Shown: one piece after another, positions 9,574 to 18,395 of the stretch | Position numbering within the stretch: the stretch's first letter is position 1 | Layout: each line of letters starts with the position of its first letter | DNA from: Mesorhizobium sp. INR15 | GTDB lineage: Bacteria > Pseudomonadota > Alphaproteobacteria > Rhizobiales > Rhizobiaceae | Length of the DNA stretch: 64,000 nucleotides | Reading direction: 5' to 3' | Assembly (NCBI RefSeq): GCF_015500075.1 | Contig: NZ_CP045496.1 | Coordinates: 6,086,001 to 6,150,000, forward strand | Program-made: the position numbers and the translations under genes | Notes under the pieces: model-generated | Seen by the model: the letters and a program-made list of their open reading frames with translations, nothing else | Database searches by the model: none | What the model was told of the DNA's origin: nothing

Positions 9574-12161
9574 GCGCCGACGACAAGACGCGTATATCGC
9601 CGAACATGCCCAGCACGGCAGTCGGTACACAGCTCAGCGGCATCTACGAGCTCGACGAGCGCATTGCCTTCGGGGGCATGGGTGAGGTCTACCGGGGGCA
9701 CAACATCCAGACCGGCGACCATGTCGCGATCAAGATCGTCTTGCCCGAGTTTGCCCGCGACCAGACGATCCTGTCCCTGTTTCGCAAGGAAGCGTCGATC
9801 CTTAATCATCTCTCGCATGACGCGGTCGTGCGCTATCACGTCTTCACCATCGACCCGGGAATTGGCCGTCCTTACCTCGCCATGGAATTCGTTGACGGCG
9901 AGTCGCTGTTCGATGTCATGCGGCGCGGCGCAATGGCCGTGGAAGACGTGCGCAAGCTCTGCCTTCGCCTCACCTCCGGCCTGAGCGCCGTGCACCAGGC
10001 GGGCGCTATCCACCGCGACCTGTCGCCGGACAACATCATTCTGCCGGGCGGGCGGGTCGACCGCGCCAAGATCATCGACTTCGGCATCGCACGATCGGCG
10101 ACGGTCGGCGGCGAGACGTTGATTGGCGGAAAGTTCGCCGGAAAGTACAATTACGTTTCTCCGGAACAGCTCGGGCTTTACAGCGGCGATGTCAGCGAGC
10201 AGTCCGACATGTACAGCCTGGGGCTGGTGCTGGCCGCCGTTCTGCGCGGCAAGCCGATCGACATGAGCGGCTCCCAGTTCGAGATCATCGAAAAGCGCCG
10301 AACAGTCCCGGATCTGTCCGACATCGATGCCGATTTCCGCGACATCGTCGAAGCCATGCTGCAACCGGATCCGAAAGACCGGCCCGCCAGCATGGCGGAG
10401 ATAGCCAGGTTGACCCGTGACGATAGCGATATCGAGGGGACGACCCCCCCACGCTCCCTGACGCCGCGCGACCGGGCAGGCTTGCCACGCGCCGATGGAA
10501 CCCTTGGACCTAGCTTCCGGGCCGAGCGCCCGCCGTCCCATGCCCCGGGGAGCGTGCCGCCAGCAACCGGCACGGGCGAGCAGCGCTTCGTCCCGTATGA
10601 GCGGCCGCCGCTGCTTTCGCAGCCGAGGCCTCCTGTTGCTGCCGGCGCACGAGCGGCCACGCCTGGGAGCCCCGAAAAATCCTCGGGGAAGCGGACGATG
10701 GCGATCGCCGCCTTGGCGAGTTTGCTTGTCGCCGCCGGGGCTGGTCTTTACCTGAGCGGCATTGTGACGTTGAAGACGCCGAGTGCCGACAAGCCACCAG
10801 CTCCCGCACCGGAAACCCTCAAGCCGGCGCCAGCCGACAATGCCGCTGCGCCCCAGGTTGGCGAGGCTCCGGCAAAGCCGGTTGCGCCCGCAAAACCGCA
10901 AACCGAGACGGCACCGCCAGTCGAAAATCAGGCGGATGCCGAAACGGGCCCGAAGCCCGCGCAGCCTGTCGTGTCGCCTTCGCCGGAAGACGCCAAGCCA
11001 CCAGCCGTCGAGGCAAAACCCCCGACCGACAGCGCACCCGCTGCTCAGCCGGCTCCGGCGCCTCCGGTTCAAAATCAAGCCGATGCTTCCATCGGTCAAA
11101 AGCCGGCACCCGCAAAGCCCGCCGAACTCCCGGCGCCAGCCGCAGAGAATGTGAAACCACCTGCCCCCGAGGTGAAGCCGCAAGCCAACAACGCGCCTGC
11201 AATCCAGCCGGATACGGCTGCCAGCAACGCTCCAAAGCCGGAGCCGATCACACCGACACCGCCGGCAATTGAAGCCACCCCGGCGCCACCAGTTGCCCAG
11301 CCGCCTGTCGCGGAGATTCAGCAGCCCGAGCAGCCAGCCAGCCAGCCAGCGGAAACCAATGCGACCGCGCAACCGCCCGCCCCCATCGCCAGCCAAACGG
11401 ATGCCGGGGCCGGACAGGGCCAACAAACCGCCGTGCCGGCGGCCAAGCCGCCAGTTGACAAGCAGCCAGACGAAACGGTTGCCTTGAATGTGCCCAAGCC
11501 GGAAATCCCGCCGGCGAAACCCGCAAACGAAGCCGCGCAGCGGGTCTCCTGGGTGCGCGGTTTCAGTGGTGGCGACTGCTTCTATGCAACGGTCACCGCA
11601 ACCACCGACAAGGCCGTGGCGATCGAGGGATTTGGGACGGCGGTCCAACCGTTCCAGCAGTTGCTCGGCGGTTTCCAGGCGAAATTCCATGTCGAGCCAG
11701 ACATCAGCGTCAGGCTGATCAAGCCGACCCAGTGCGAAGTCACCAACTTTCTGCGCTTTCTGGGCAGCAATGCAGTGGAGAAGCCACAACTTGAACTCGA
11801 CCGGACATCGGTTCCGGACGGCTCATCGATCGGCGGGACGCTGGTGACACATGGCGGCCTCATCTCCAGCGTGCTGCTGATTGATCACAAGGGGATGGCG
11901 TTCAATCTCGACGACCGTCTCGTCGCGCAATCCGGCAAGGCGACTTTCAGTATCCCGATCGGCCTCGGTGCCGCCGACAAGGCAGCGGGCAAGGCAGTGC
12001 CGCAGATCATAATGGTGGTTACCGGACCGCAGGATATCCAGGCCGCTTCATTCTCCACGCCGACACCGGCCGCCGTGGTGCTGCCCAAGATCCTCGAAGA
12101 GATCGAGACCAAGGGATCCGAGTTTTCCGCCACCGCCAAGTATTTCAAGCTTGGCGGGTAG
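9570..12161 (+). CDS. ppkA: PpkA, membrane serine/threonine kinase of the T6SS
   Basis: PpkA is a transmembrane kinase that phosphorylates the FHA protein to switch the T6SS on. The kinase domain covers about residues 25-280: glycine loop FGGMGEV (35-41), VAIK with Lys55, HRDLSPDN with Asp150 and Asn155, IIDFGIAR with Asp170, and YVSPEQLG. The HRDxSPDN form is common in T6SS kinases. One transmembrane helix lies near 372-395. A Pro/Ala-rich region of about 250 residues follows, and then a folded periplasmic domain (about 660-863) that I do not recognise. In other bacteria the PpkA periplasmic part receives envelope signals, so this region may be the sensor. It is coupled to pppA by a 4-base overlap. 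Confidence 0.92.
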   Translation: MSADDKTRISPNMPSTAVGTQLSGIYELDERIAFGGMGEVYRGHNIQTGDHVAIKIVLPEFARDQTILSLFRKEASILNHLSHDAVVRYHVFTIDPGIGRPYLAMEFVDGESLFDVMRRGAMAVEDVRKLCLRLTSGLSAVHQAGAIHRDLSPDNIILPGGRVDRAKIIDFGIARSATVGGETLIGGKFAGKYNYVSPEQLGLYSGDVSEQSDMYSLGLVLAAVLRGKPIDMSGSQFEIIEKRRTVPDLSDIDADFRDIVEAMLQPDPKDRPASMAEIARLTRDDSDIEGTTPPRSLTPRDRAGLPRADGTLGPSFRAERPPSHAPGSVPPATGTGEQRFVPYERPPLLSQPRPPVAAGARAATPGSPEKSSGKRTMAIAALASLLVAAGAGLYLSGIVTLKTPSADKPPAPAPETLKPAPADNAAAPQVGEAPAKPVAPAKPQTETAPPVENQADAETGPKPAQPVVSPSPEDAKPPAVEAKPPTDSAPAAQPAPAPPVQNQADASIGQKPAPAKPAELPAPAAENVKPPAPEVKPQANNAPAIQPDTAASNAPKPEPITPTPPAIEATPAPPVAQPPVAEIQQPEQPASQPAETNATAQPPAPIASQTDAGAGQGQQTAVPAAKPPVDKQPDETVALNVPKPEIPPAKPANEAAQRVSWVRGFSGGDCFYATVTATTDKAVAIEGFGTAVQPFQQLLGGFQAKFHVEPDISVRLIKPTQCEVTNFLRFLGSNAVEKPQLELDRTSVPDGSSIGGTLVTHGGLISSVLLIDHKGMAFNLDDRLVAQSGKATFSIPIGLGAADKAAGKAVPQIIMVVTGPQDIQAASFSTPTPAAVVLPKILEEIETKGSEFSATAKYFKLGG
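11331..11350 (+). repeat. Five tandem CAGC tetranucleotides inside ppkA
   Basis: The unit CAGC is repeated five times in the Pro/Ala-rich linker of ppkA, coding for alternating Gln, Pro and Ala. A change of one unit would shift the frame downstream of the transmembrane helix and remove the periplasmic domain but not the kinase domain. At five units, slippage would be infrequent. Confidence 0.6.
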
Positions 12162-12172
12162 CATGGACGCCA

Positions 12173-12724
12173 ATGCAATTCCGCCGCCCGCGCCCGTTCC
12201 GCCCGCCCGCCGCCCCGCCTCGACAGCGGCGTGACTTGTTTCGGGCGCTGCTCGCTCGGACAAGCCACTGGATGCTCGCGGTATCGCGTGGTCTTCGCCG
12301 CAAAACCGCGCGGCATATTTTTGGAGCCTGCCTGGGCGCGGCATTCGCGGCCCTGCTTGCAACAGGCGAAGCGCGCGCCGAATTCACCGTCTGCAACCAG
12401 ACGCTCGACGTCGTCAATCTCGCCGTCGGCCAGAAGGTCGACAACGCGGACCAGACCGACGGCTGGTGGACGATCGGCGCCAATCAATGCGTGAACGTCA
12501 TCAAGGAGGAGCTGGCGAACCGCTATATCTACATCTACGCGACAGACGTTTTCGGCCACGCGATCCTGACCGGGGCGACAGATATGTGCATCGAGCGGCG
12601 GCGCTTCTCGATACGCGGCATCGATGAGTGCTGGGAACGCGGCCATATCGCCGCGAAATTTCTGGAAGTCGACACGCTCGAGCAGGTGCGGTGGACCTTC
12701 TTCCTGACCGGTAATGCGCCGTGA
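12173..12724 (+). CDS. Secreted DUF1036-family protein
   Basis: The mature part has the DUF1036 pattern: it begins FTVCNQTLDVVNLAVGQKV, followed by DGWWTIGANQC and RYIYIYATD, with paired cysteines. I know no defined biochemical role for the family. An internal ATG at 12272 begins a textbook signal peptide (Arg-rich start, hydrophobic core, ending GEARA before EFTVC), so that may be the true start; the first 33 residues from 12173 are Arg/Pro-rich and unlike a signal peptide. The stop overlaps the GTG start of the next gene by four bases. It sits between ppkA and the peptidoglycan hydrolase, suggesting a periplasmic role linked to T6SS or wall remodelling. Confidence 0.8.
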   Translation: MQFRRPRPFRPPAAPPRQRRDLFRALLARTSHWMLAVSRGLRRKTARHIFGACLGAAFAALLATGEARAEFTVCNQTLDVVNLAVGQKVDNADQTDGWWTIGANQCVNVIKEELANRYIYIYATDVFGHAILTGATDMCIERRRFSIRGIDECWERGHIAAKFLEVDTLEQVRWTFFLTGNAP

Positions 12725-15075
12725 CGCACAGCATCGACACCAGCTTCAAGGAGAAAAAGCTGGCGCGCGCTGCCCTTCGCCGGCGCAAGCTTTGGCTGAG
12801 GCTGGCCGCTGGTCTCGCAGTGATCGTCGTGGTTTTAATCGCCACCGGCATCTACCTTACAGCGGACTACTGGTCGTTTGGTGATGAAGACGAGGAGTTG
12901 CACGCGGTCGAAGGCAGTGACGATGTGCCAGCCGATGCCTCTGTCTATGTGCCGGCGATTATCGACCTTGCAGGCGACCCGATGTGGATCACGCTTGCAC
13001 CCGATGCCGGCGCAACGAAAGGCCACACGATCCCGCGTCCGGCAGAACTTGATCAGGCCGGTGTGTCACCGCAGATCGAGATCCTGTCCGATGTCATGTT
13101 GAGCGCCAGCGAAAAATTCATGACGACGATACCTTCCACGCAGGAGGATTTCGCCTTCTTCCAGGCACAGCGCAAGAAGGCGGAACCAGCACCGGAGCCA
13201 CCACCGTCCGGCGACCTGCAGAACGACCTTCAACCCGCACCGGCCGCGGAAGACACCCCGGCGGCACCGGCAGCTCCGGCAGCACAGGCAGACGCCGATG
13301 ACCCAGAAGCCGGCTGGGGCGAAACAGTCGACGCGGGCGAGGCCGCCCTTCCTTCTTTCGAGAAAACCAAGGTTGAAAACAACACCACCGTCGCAACGGT
13401 CACCACCGACTATCAGCGCTTCGAGGCGACCGAGGACACATTCGTGAAAATCCTCACCGACCGCAGCCTCGATAGCGTCGTCACCGATGCGCATTTCTCC
13501 GACGCGGACGCCAAGCTGGCGGGCGAAGCCCTGAAGGCGCTTTTCAACCGGGACGGGCTGGAGCCCGGCTATGTCGTCGCCATGCGCGGCTTCAGGCCGA
13601 CGCGCGAGACCACGGCGATGTCGCTGATGCAGGTTTCGGTTTACGCCAAGAATGTCTTCGTCGGCACCCTGACGCGCAACGCCGCCGGTGCCTTCGTGTC
13701 GGGAGTTGACCCGTGGGTGCGCGAAGATCTGTTCAACTATTCGGGCGCGGCCGAGGAAGGCACGCACAAAAGACAATACCGCCTTCTCGACGCGATCTAT
13801 TCGACAGCTGCGCGCAACAGCGTCCCTGCCGGCATCATCGGCGAAGCGATCATGTATCTCTCCCGGGGCCAGGACCTGGACGCCTTCGCCAGCGAAGACC
13901 AGCGTCTGGTCCTGATCTATTCGCAGACGCCGCGCGGCAAGGAAGAGACCGCGGGCCGGGTTTTGTATGTCGGCATCCAGGGCGGCGACAAGAACCTTGA
14001 ATGTTTCGTCTTCCTGCAAAGTGATGGTCAGTTTGCCTGCGTCAGCGGCGACGACCAGGTTCGTTCGCTGACGGTCACCAACGGCATGGTCACGCCGGTC
14101 AGCGGCGTGATGACCTCAACCTTCGGACCACGCAAGCACCCGATCCTCGGAACGGTCCGCATCCACAAGGGCGTCGACTGGGCAGCACCGGTGGGGACGC
14201 CGATCGCAGCCGCGTTCGATGGCGAAATCAGCTTTCAAGGCGACGGTGGCAGCTACGGCAACCTGGTCAAGATCACGCACGCGAACGGACGTGAGACGCG
14301 TTACGCCCACATGCAGAAATTCGCGATCGAAAGCGGCGTCGGCACCAAGGTGAAGGCCGGCGACATCATCGGCTACATCGGCACCACCGGCCTCTCGACC
14401 GGACCGCATCTGCATTTCGAGCTCTACCAGAATGGCGAGGCGATCGATCCGCTCGGCACGGTCACAGCAGTCGCAACCGACGATTCCGCCGTTGAGACGC
14501 TGACCGACCGCATCGTTCACGTGGAGAGCGGCGGCAGCGCACGGGCCAAGAACCCGCTTTCTTCGGCGACCGGCGCCGGCCAGTTCATCACGAAGACCTG
14601 GATCAGGATGATGAACACCTATCGCCCCGACCTGGCGCGGACGCTCTCGACCGCCGACCTGCTCGCGCTGCGCTACGACGCCACGATCTCGCGCGAGATG
14701 GTGCGCAATCTGGCGCGCGAAGGCGAAGCCTATCTGCGGGCGCGCGGCCATCAGATCACCGCCGGGCGGCTCTATCTCTGTCACTTCCTGGGAATGGAAG
14801 GCGCCCACCAGGTGTTGTCGGCGCCCGGCTCGGCACCCTTGGCCAGCGTGCTTGGAGCACCGGTCATTCAAGCCAACCCGTTTCTCTCCGGCAAGACCGC
14901 CAGCTATGTCGTGGACTGGGCCGAACGGAAAATGGGCCACAAGCTGCCCCCGGCGACAAGCGGGACTGACCAGCCGGAAACGACAACGACGGAAGTCCGG
15001 CAGACATCGCCGGAATTCGCGGCCTACAAGCAGGCGATCGCGGCGATCGTGGGTTCGGTTCAGGATACGCTTTGA
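12721..15075 (+). CDS. Membrane-anchored peptidoglycan hydrolase: M23 peptidase plus lysozyme-like domain
   Basis: This 784-residue protein has a transmembrane anchor near residues 28-48, a Pro/Ala-rich region (about 155-200) and a middle region of about 220-460. An M23 (LytM) metallopeptidase domain then covers about 462-580. The zinc ligands are visible: HKGVD with His482 and Asp486, YAH with His530, and GPHLHFE with His563 and His565. A second catalytic module follows, resembling lytic transglycosylase/lysozyme folds: HVESGGS with candidate acid Glu602, then SSATGAGQFITKTW. One polypeptide could therefore cut both peptide and glycan strands of peptidoglycan. It starts at GTG 12721, overlapping the DUF1036 gene. 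Its position suggests it opens the wall for T6SS assembly, but this is inferred. Confidence 0.88.
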   Translation: MTHSIDTSFKEKKLARAALRRRKLWLRLAAGLAVIVVVLIATGIYLTADYWSFGDEDEELHAVEGSDDVPADASVYVPAIIDLAGDPMWITLAPDAGATKGHTIPRPAELDQAGVSPQIEILSDVMLSASEKFMTTIPSTQEDFAFFQAQRKKAEPAPEPPPSGDLQNDLQPAPAAEDTPAAPAAPAAQADADDPEAGWGETVDAGEAALPSFEKTKVENNTTVATVTTDYQRFEATEDTFVKILTDRSLDSVVTDAHFSDADAKLAGEALKALFNRDGLEPGYVVAMRGFRPTRETTAMSLMQVSVYAKNVFVGTLTRNAAGAFVSGVDPWVREDLFNYSGAAEEGTHKRQYRLLDAIYSTAARNSVPAGIIGEAIMYLSRGQDLDAFASEDQRLVLIYSQTPRGKEETAGRVLYVGIQGGDKNLECFVFLQSDGQFACVSGDDQVRSLTVTNGMVTPVSGVMTSTFGPRKHPILGTVRIHKGVDWAAPVGTPIAAAFDGEISFQGDGGSYGNLVKITHANGRETRYAHMQKFAIESGVGTKVKAGDIIGYIGTTGLSTGPHLHFELYQNGEAIDPLGTVTAVATDDSAVETLTDRIVHVESGGSARAKNPLSSATGAGQFITKTWIRMMNTYRPDLARTLSTADLLALRYDATISREMVRNLAREGEAYLRARGHQITAGRLYLCHFLGMEGAHQVLSAPGSAPLASVLGAPVIQANPFLSGKTASYVVDWAERKMGHKLPPATSGTDQPETTTTEVRQTSPEFAAYKQAIAAIVGSVQDTL

Positions 15076-15091
15076 GCCGCCAGGGCGCCCG

Positions 15092-15643
15092 TTACTGCGT
15101 CTTTATCCGCATTTCCACGCGGCGATTGATCGGGTCGTAGGGATCAGGGCTGCGCGGGTTCGATTCACCCAAACCGATTGCGTTGATGCGAGCCGCATCG
15201 ATGCCATTCGAGGTCAGGAAGGCAGTCACCGATTGCGCTCTTCGCTGCGACAGGCCCTCGTTGTAGCGAGGCGTGCCTGTTGCGTCTGTGTAACCCTCGA
15301 CGACGAAGCTGAGCGTGCTCAGCCGGTCGTCCTTCAGCGCCTTGGCGAACTCATCAAGCTCAGCCCGCGCCTTCGCGTCGAGTTGTGCTGAGTCCAGTCC
15401 GAAGTTGATCAGCATGTCGAGACTGGATTTGCCCGCCGGCGGATCCTTCGCCGTCTCCTTGCTTTTGCACTCCTCCTCGGTGCCGACGCAAATTCCACGT
15501 GACAGGCCGAGTTTGTTGGCACCGGCAAAAAACTTCACGATGTCTTCTGATTTCTGCACAGGATCGGCGCATGCGGGCGCCGCCAAAAGCATGGCTGCCA
15601 ACACCAGGGCTGACCTACTCGATTGCATGACGGTCACTCCCAT
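15092..15643 (-). CDS. Small OmpA-family peptidoglycan-binding protein
   Basis: This is a 183-residue protein; a second ATG at 15628 is the better signal-peptide start. The hydrophobic leader ends near PACA. The C-terminal OmpA domain binds peptidoglycan diaminopimelate, shown by FVVEGYTDATGTPRYNEGLS, RAQSVTAFL and NRRVEMRI. The short region between leader and domain has one Cys pair (CVGTEEEC). It is convergent with the hydrolase gene, 16 bases away. It could tether an envelope complex to the wall. A direct role in the T6SS is not shown. Confidence 0.85.
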   Translation of the reverse strand: MGVTVMQSSRSALVLAAMLLAAPACADPVQKSEDIVKFFAGANKLGLSRGICVGTEEECKSKETAKDPPAGKSSLDMLINFGLDSAQLDAKARAELDEFAKALKDDRLSTLSFVVEGYTDATGTPRYNEGLSQRRAQSVTAFLTSNGIDAARINAIGLGESNPRSPDPYDPINRRVEMRIKTQ

Positions 15644-15811
15644 CCGAGCATCCGATTTCGCTGGCGGCTGAATAGCATGAATTTAATTCCGGAGCATTCT
15701 TTCTGTCAACAAACCAACAGGCTTTCCCGAGGCGGCGGCGATGCCGGCACCCGTTACTGGGTGTTTTCGGCTGGCCCGCGAATGATCAAACTTTCATCAA
15801 AGTCACATAAT

Positions 15812-15830
15812 CAGGTGTTTTTCTTGCAAT
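15812..15830 (+). promoter_or_regulatory. Possible sigma-54 promoter of the first caspase-like gene
   Basis: CAGGTGTTTTTCTTGCAAT has GG and GC 10 bases apart and a perfect TTGCA -12 element, but a poor -24 element (AGGTG). It is about 60 bases before the start at 15888. It pairs with the better sigma-54-like match before vgrG. Low certainty. Confidence 0.25.
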
Positions 15831-15887
15831 AACGGCCTGTCACTGACAAAATGACTGCCGCGCTCCAATGCGGCCGAGGACTGATCC

Positions 15888-17519
15888 ATGAAAGCGAGCT
15901 TCGCCTTTCTGATCGGGGTGTTTCTCTTTCTTGTTGCCTCGGTCGGCGCAGGAGCCGTTACGTCTGATGCGAAACGCGTCGCGCTGGTCATCGGCAACAG
16001 CAAATATGTTCATGCCGTCGCTTTGCCCAATCCAGCCAATGATGCGCATCTCATTGCTTCGACGCTTCGCAATGCCGGATTCCAGGTCATAGAAGGCGTC
16101 GATCAGGACAATGCAGGCATGCATGGCCTCATCAGCAAGTTTACCGAGCAATCCTACGACGCCGACCTCGCTGTCATTTTCTATGCCGGCCATGGCATGC
16201 AGGTCGATGGCAAGAACTACCTGATACCGGTCGACGCCGAACTGACATCGCCCGCCTATCTCAAGACCCGCACCGTGCAGATCGACGACTTCATGGCCGC
16301 GCTGCCGCCCGATCCGGCGGTCGGCATCATCATCCTCGATGCCTGTCGCGACAATCCCCTCGCAAGAACGCTTGCCGCCTCGATGCCAAAGAGCCGCTCG
16401 CTCGGATCCGGCCTGGCGCCTGTCGAGGCGAAATCGGACGGTGCCGGAACCGGTGGCATCCTGATCGCCTACGCGACGGATCCCGGCGCTATTGCCTTCG
16501 ATGGCAACGGTGTCGACAGCCCTTACTCAACGGCGCTGGCCCGGCACCTGACTGAGCCGGGCGTTGAAATCCAGAGCGCGCTGACGCGCGTGCGCGGTGA
16601 GGTGGCGGAGACCACGCAAGGCCGCCAGAGACCTTGGCATAACGCTTCGCTGGGCCGCGAAGTGTTCCTTGGAAAACCCACTGAGGAAGCGGCGCCCGCG
16701 GCGAAGCCCGTCGCCGACGCATCCAGCAACGTTTCAACGGCGCCAACCTCTCCCGCGGCGGTGGCAAGTGATCCTCCATCATGGGAAGTCGAACAGCGCC
16801 TTTGGGATGAGGCTTCAAAGCGCGATACGGCTCCGTACTACGAGGCCTATCTCGAGCAGTTTCCAAGCGGACGCTTCGCCACTGTGGCCAAGCTGAACAT
16901 CGACCAGTTAAAGCAGGCAAAAGGGGAAAACCGGAAGGTTGCGGCCATTGATGCCGACGAAGCCAATGCCAGTTCCGGGTCTGCCGTGCGCACGTCGGTT
17001 GGCGTGTCCGACGAGGTGAAGCGGACGCCCGGCACCGAAATAACGGAAAGCGCGATCGGCCTCGACCGCGACGCCCGCATCGATCTGCAGTTGCGTATCG
17101 AGGCCCTGGGCAATGAACTGGGCCGCGTCGACGGCAACATCGGCCCGCAAAGCCGCCAGGCGATCGGCGTCTGGCAGGCCAAGAATGGGCTGCCGCCGAC
17201 CACGTTCCTGACGCGCGAGCAGTTGGCGTTTCTCGTCATCCAGACGGATCCGATGATGGATGCCGTGCGTGCCAAGCATGCCGCCGACCAGGCACGCGCG
17301 GCGCAGCCGAAAAAGCAGGTCGTGCAAAAGGCCCGCGCACCGAAGCAGTTGGCGCGCAAGCCCCGCAAACAAGAACAGGTCGCGCAACGAAAGAGACGCG
17401 ACCGCGAGACCGTCGTCCAGGACGACGAGCCACCACCACCGCGAGACAACAACAACTTCCTGACCAAGGCACTTATCTTCGGCACCGGCGTGGCGGTGGG
17501 CGGCGTGCTCAAGAACTGA
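15888..17519 (+). CDS. Secreted caspase-fold (C14) protein with C-terminal peptidoglycan-binding-like region
   Basis: A signal peptide (residues 1-24) precedes a bacterial caspase-like domain (about 30-260). The catalytic pair is intact: His102 in FYAGHG and Cys153 in LDACRDNP. A linker follows, with a WxVEQRLWDEA...YLEQFPSGRF segment often found after such domains. Then comes a peptidoglycan-binding-like fold (about 395-450, QLRIEALGNELGRVDGNIG and SRQAIGVWQ). The Lys/Arg-rich tail ends with a hydrophobic glycine-rich stretch. Bacterial members cleave after basic residues; substrates here are unknown. A strong terminator follows. The second caspase-like gene lies 0.9 kb away on the other strand. 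Confidence 0.9.
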   Translation: MKASFAFLIGVFLFLVASVGAGAVTSDAKRVALVIGNSKYVHAVALPNPANDAHLIASTLRNAGFQVIEGVDQDNAGMHGLISKFTEQSYDADLAVIFYAGHGMQVDGKNYLIPVDAELTSPAYLKTRTVQIDDFMAALPPDPAVGIIILDACRDNPLARTLAASMPKSRSLGSGLAPVEAKSDGAGTGGILIAYATDPGAIAFDGNGVDSPYSTALARHLTEPGVEIQSALTRVRGEVAETTQGRQRPWHNASLGREVFLGKPTEEAAPAAKPVADASSNVSTAPTSPAAVASDPPSWEVEQRLWDEASKRDTAPYYEAYLEQFPSGRFATVAKLNIDQLKQAKGENRKVAAIDADEANASSGSAVRTSVGVSDEVKRTPGTEITESAIGLDRDARIDLQLRIEALGNELGRVDGNIGPQSRQAIGVWQAKNGLPPTTFLTREQLAFLVIQTDPMMDAVRAKHAADQARAAQPKKQVVQKARAPKQLARKPRKQEQVAQRKRRDRETVVQDDEPPPPRDNNNFLTKALIFGTGVAVGGVLKN

Positions 17520-17532
17520 CGGGCCGCATGGC

Positions 17533-17566
17533 ATGAAAAACCAGGCGCTATCGGCGCCTTTTTCAT
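17533..17566 (+). terminator. Intrinsic terminator after the first caspase-like gene
   Basis: The stem AGGCGC/GCGCCT (17543-17548 with 17554-17559, loop TATCG) is extended by flanking A-rich and T-rich arms (ATGAAAAA paired with TTTTTCAT). It ends in a T run. It lies 13 bases past the stop at 17519. Confidence 0.8.
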
Positions 17567-17676
17567 CTGATCCTTCCGCAAATCGATTTTCCATTTTCCG
17601 GTCACGCGCGCAGACTTGACCTACGCCTCACCTAAGGCTTGAGTGCCTACTGTTCTCCAGTGAAAGCGTGACGGCC

Positions 17677-18210
17677 ATGGCCCATCAGCTTCGATTCAGA
17701 ACCGCCCGCGATCTCTACATGTCCTATCCCGCTGTTATCAGGGACATGACCGCGCTTCCGACCGACCAGCCTTCGCTCGAGTTTTGCCGCTCGCTCCTGG
17801 CCGGACGAGTGCCCGAAGAAGCGATCACGTTCTGCGCCTACCTGCTTCCAGAGCGGGCCGCGGTCTGGTGGGCACATGAGTGTCTGAGCCATCTGACCGA
17901 ATTGCTCGACGGGCAGGACCAGGCGTTGCTGGCACTTGTCAGTGCATGGGTCAGCGATCCCGACAGCCCCCAGCATCGCGCGGCATTGAGCGCGGCAGCG
18001 GCGGCGCAGCCGGTAACACCGGCCGCATGGCTTGTTGTGGCGGCAGGCTGGCGTGACAATGGCTGGGCTGGCGAACCGCTGTCGCCGTTTCCGGCTGGCC
18101 ATGCCATCAATGCCGGGGTTTTGACCGGGCTGGCGCGCGTGTCGCTCGAGGACCGCGCTCCCGTACTGTCAGCCTTTGTCGAAATGGGCATACAGATGGC
18201 CAGAGCCTAA
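17677..18210 (+). CDS. DUF6931-like cytoplasmic protein associated with T6SS loci
   Basis: This is a soluble, Ala- and Trp-rich protein of 177 residues from ATG 17677; a GTG at 17668 would add three. It has no signal peptide or transmembrane helix. Phrases such as FCAYLLPERAAVWWAHECL, and PAAWLVVAAGWRDNGW later on, match what I recall of the DUF6931 family found beside T6SS genes, whose role is not defined. The name is from memory of the pattern, so treat it as provisional. It stands alone between the terminator after the caspase-like gene and an intergenic repeat. Confidence 0.7.
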   Translation: MAHQLRFRTARDLYMSYPAVIRDMTALPTDQPSLEFCRSLLAGRVPEEAITFCAYLLPERAAVWWAHECLSHLTELLDGQDQALLALVSAWVSDPDSPQHRAALSAAAAAQPVTPAAWLVVAAGWRDNGWAGEPLSPFPAGHAINAGVLTGLARVSLEDRAPVLSAFVEMGIQMARA

Positions 18211-18331
18211 AGCAACTCCAGGAAAAGTGCGTAACGGCTTTCCCGGGAAAAGCGCGTAGCGCTTTCCCTTGGGAATTGCGTAAAAACAAAGAGTTGGAGC
18301 AGGTCAGCGATTCTATCAATCACTGAACCGC
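18211..18331. repeat. Rhizobial-type intergenic repeat with internal tandem copy and inverted arms
   Basis: Immediately after the stop at 18210 comes a unit of about 25 bases beginning GAAAAGTGCGTAACGGCTTT. It is repeated at once in a diverged copy (GAAAAGCGCGTAGCGCTTTC). AATTGCGTAAAAACAAAGAG and GTTGGAGCAGGTCAGCGATT follow, the latter partly inverted against AATCACTGAACC. This layout matches a dispersed intergenic palindromic element I recall from Mesorhizobium and relatives. It separates two convergent genes. Confidence 0.6.
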
Positions 18332-18349
18332 GTTAAGCGTCGCCTGACC

Positions 18350-18367
18350 GGCGAATGCGCATTCGCC
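18350..18367. terminator. Perfect 18-base palindrome between convergent genes
   Basis: GGCGAATGCGCATTCGCC is fully self-complementary and sits 29 bases beyond the 3' end of the minus-strand caspase-like gene. It could act as a weak bidirectional terminator, or be part of the neighbouring repeat. No T run follows. Confidence 0.4.
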
Positions 18368-18395
18368 GTCCCATTTCTCTCAACCTGATCCTCGC

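Noticed and set aside
9537..11789. 750-codon open frame antisense to ppkA, rich in Gly, Arg and Leu
   Set aside because: It is the mirror of the Pro/Ala-rich linker and kinase domain; no conserved motif is seen.
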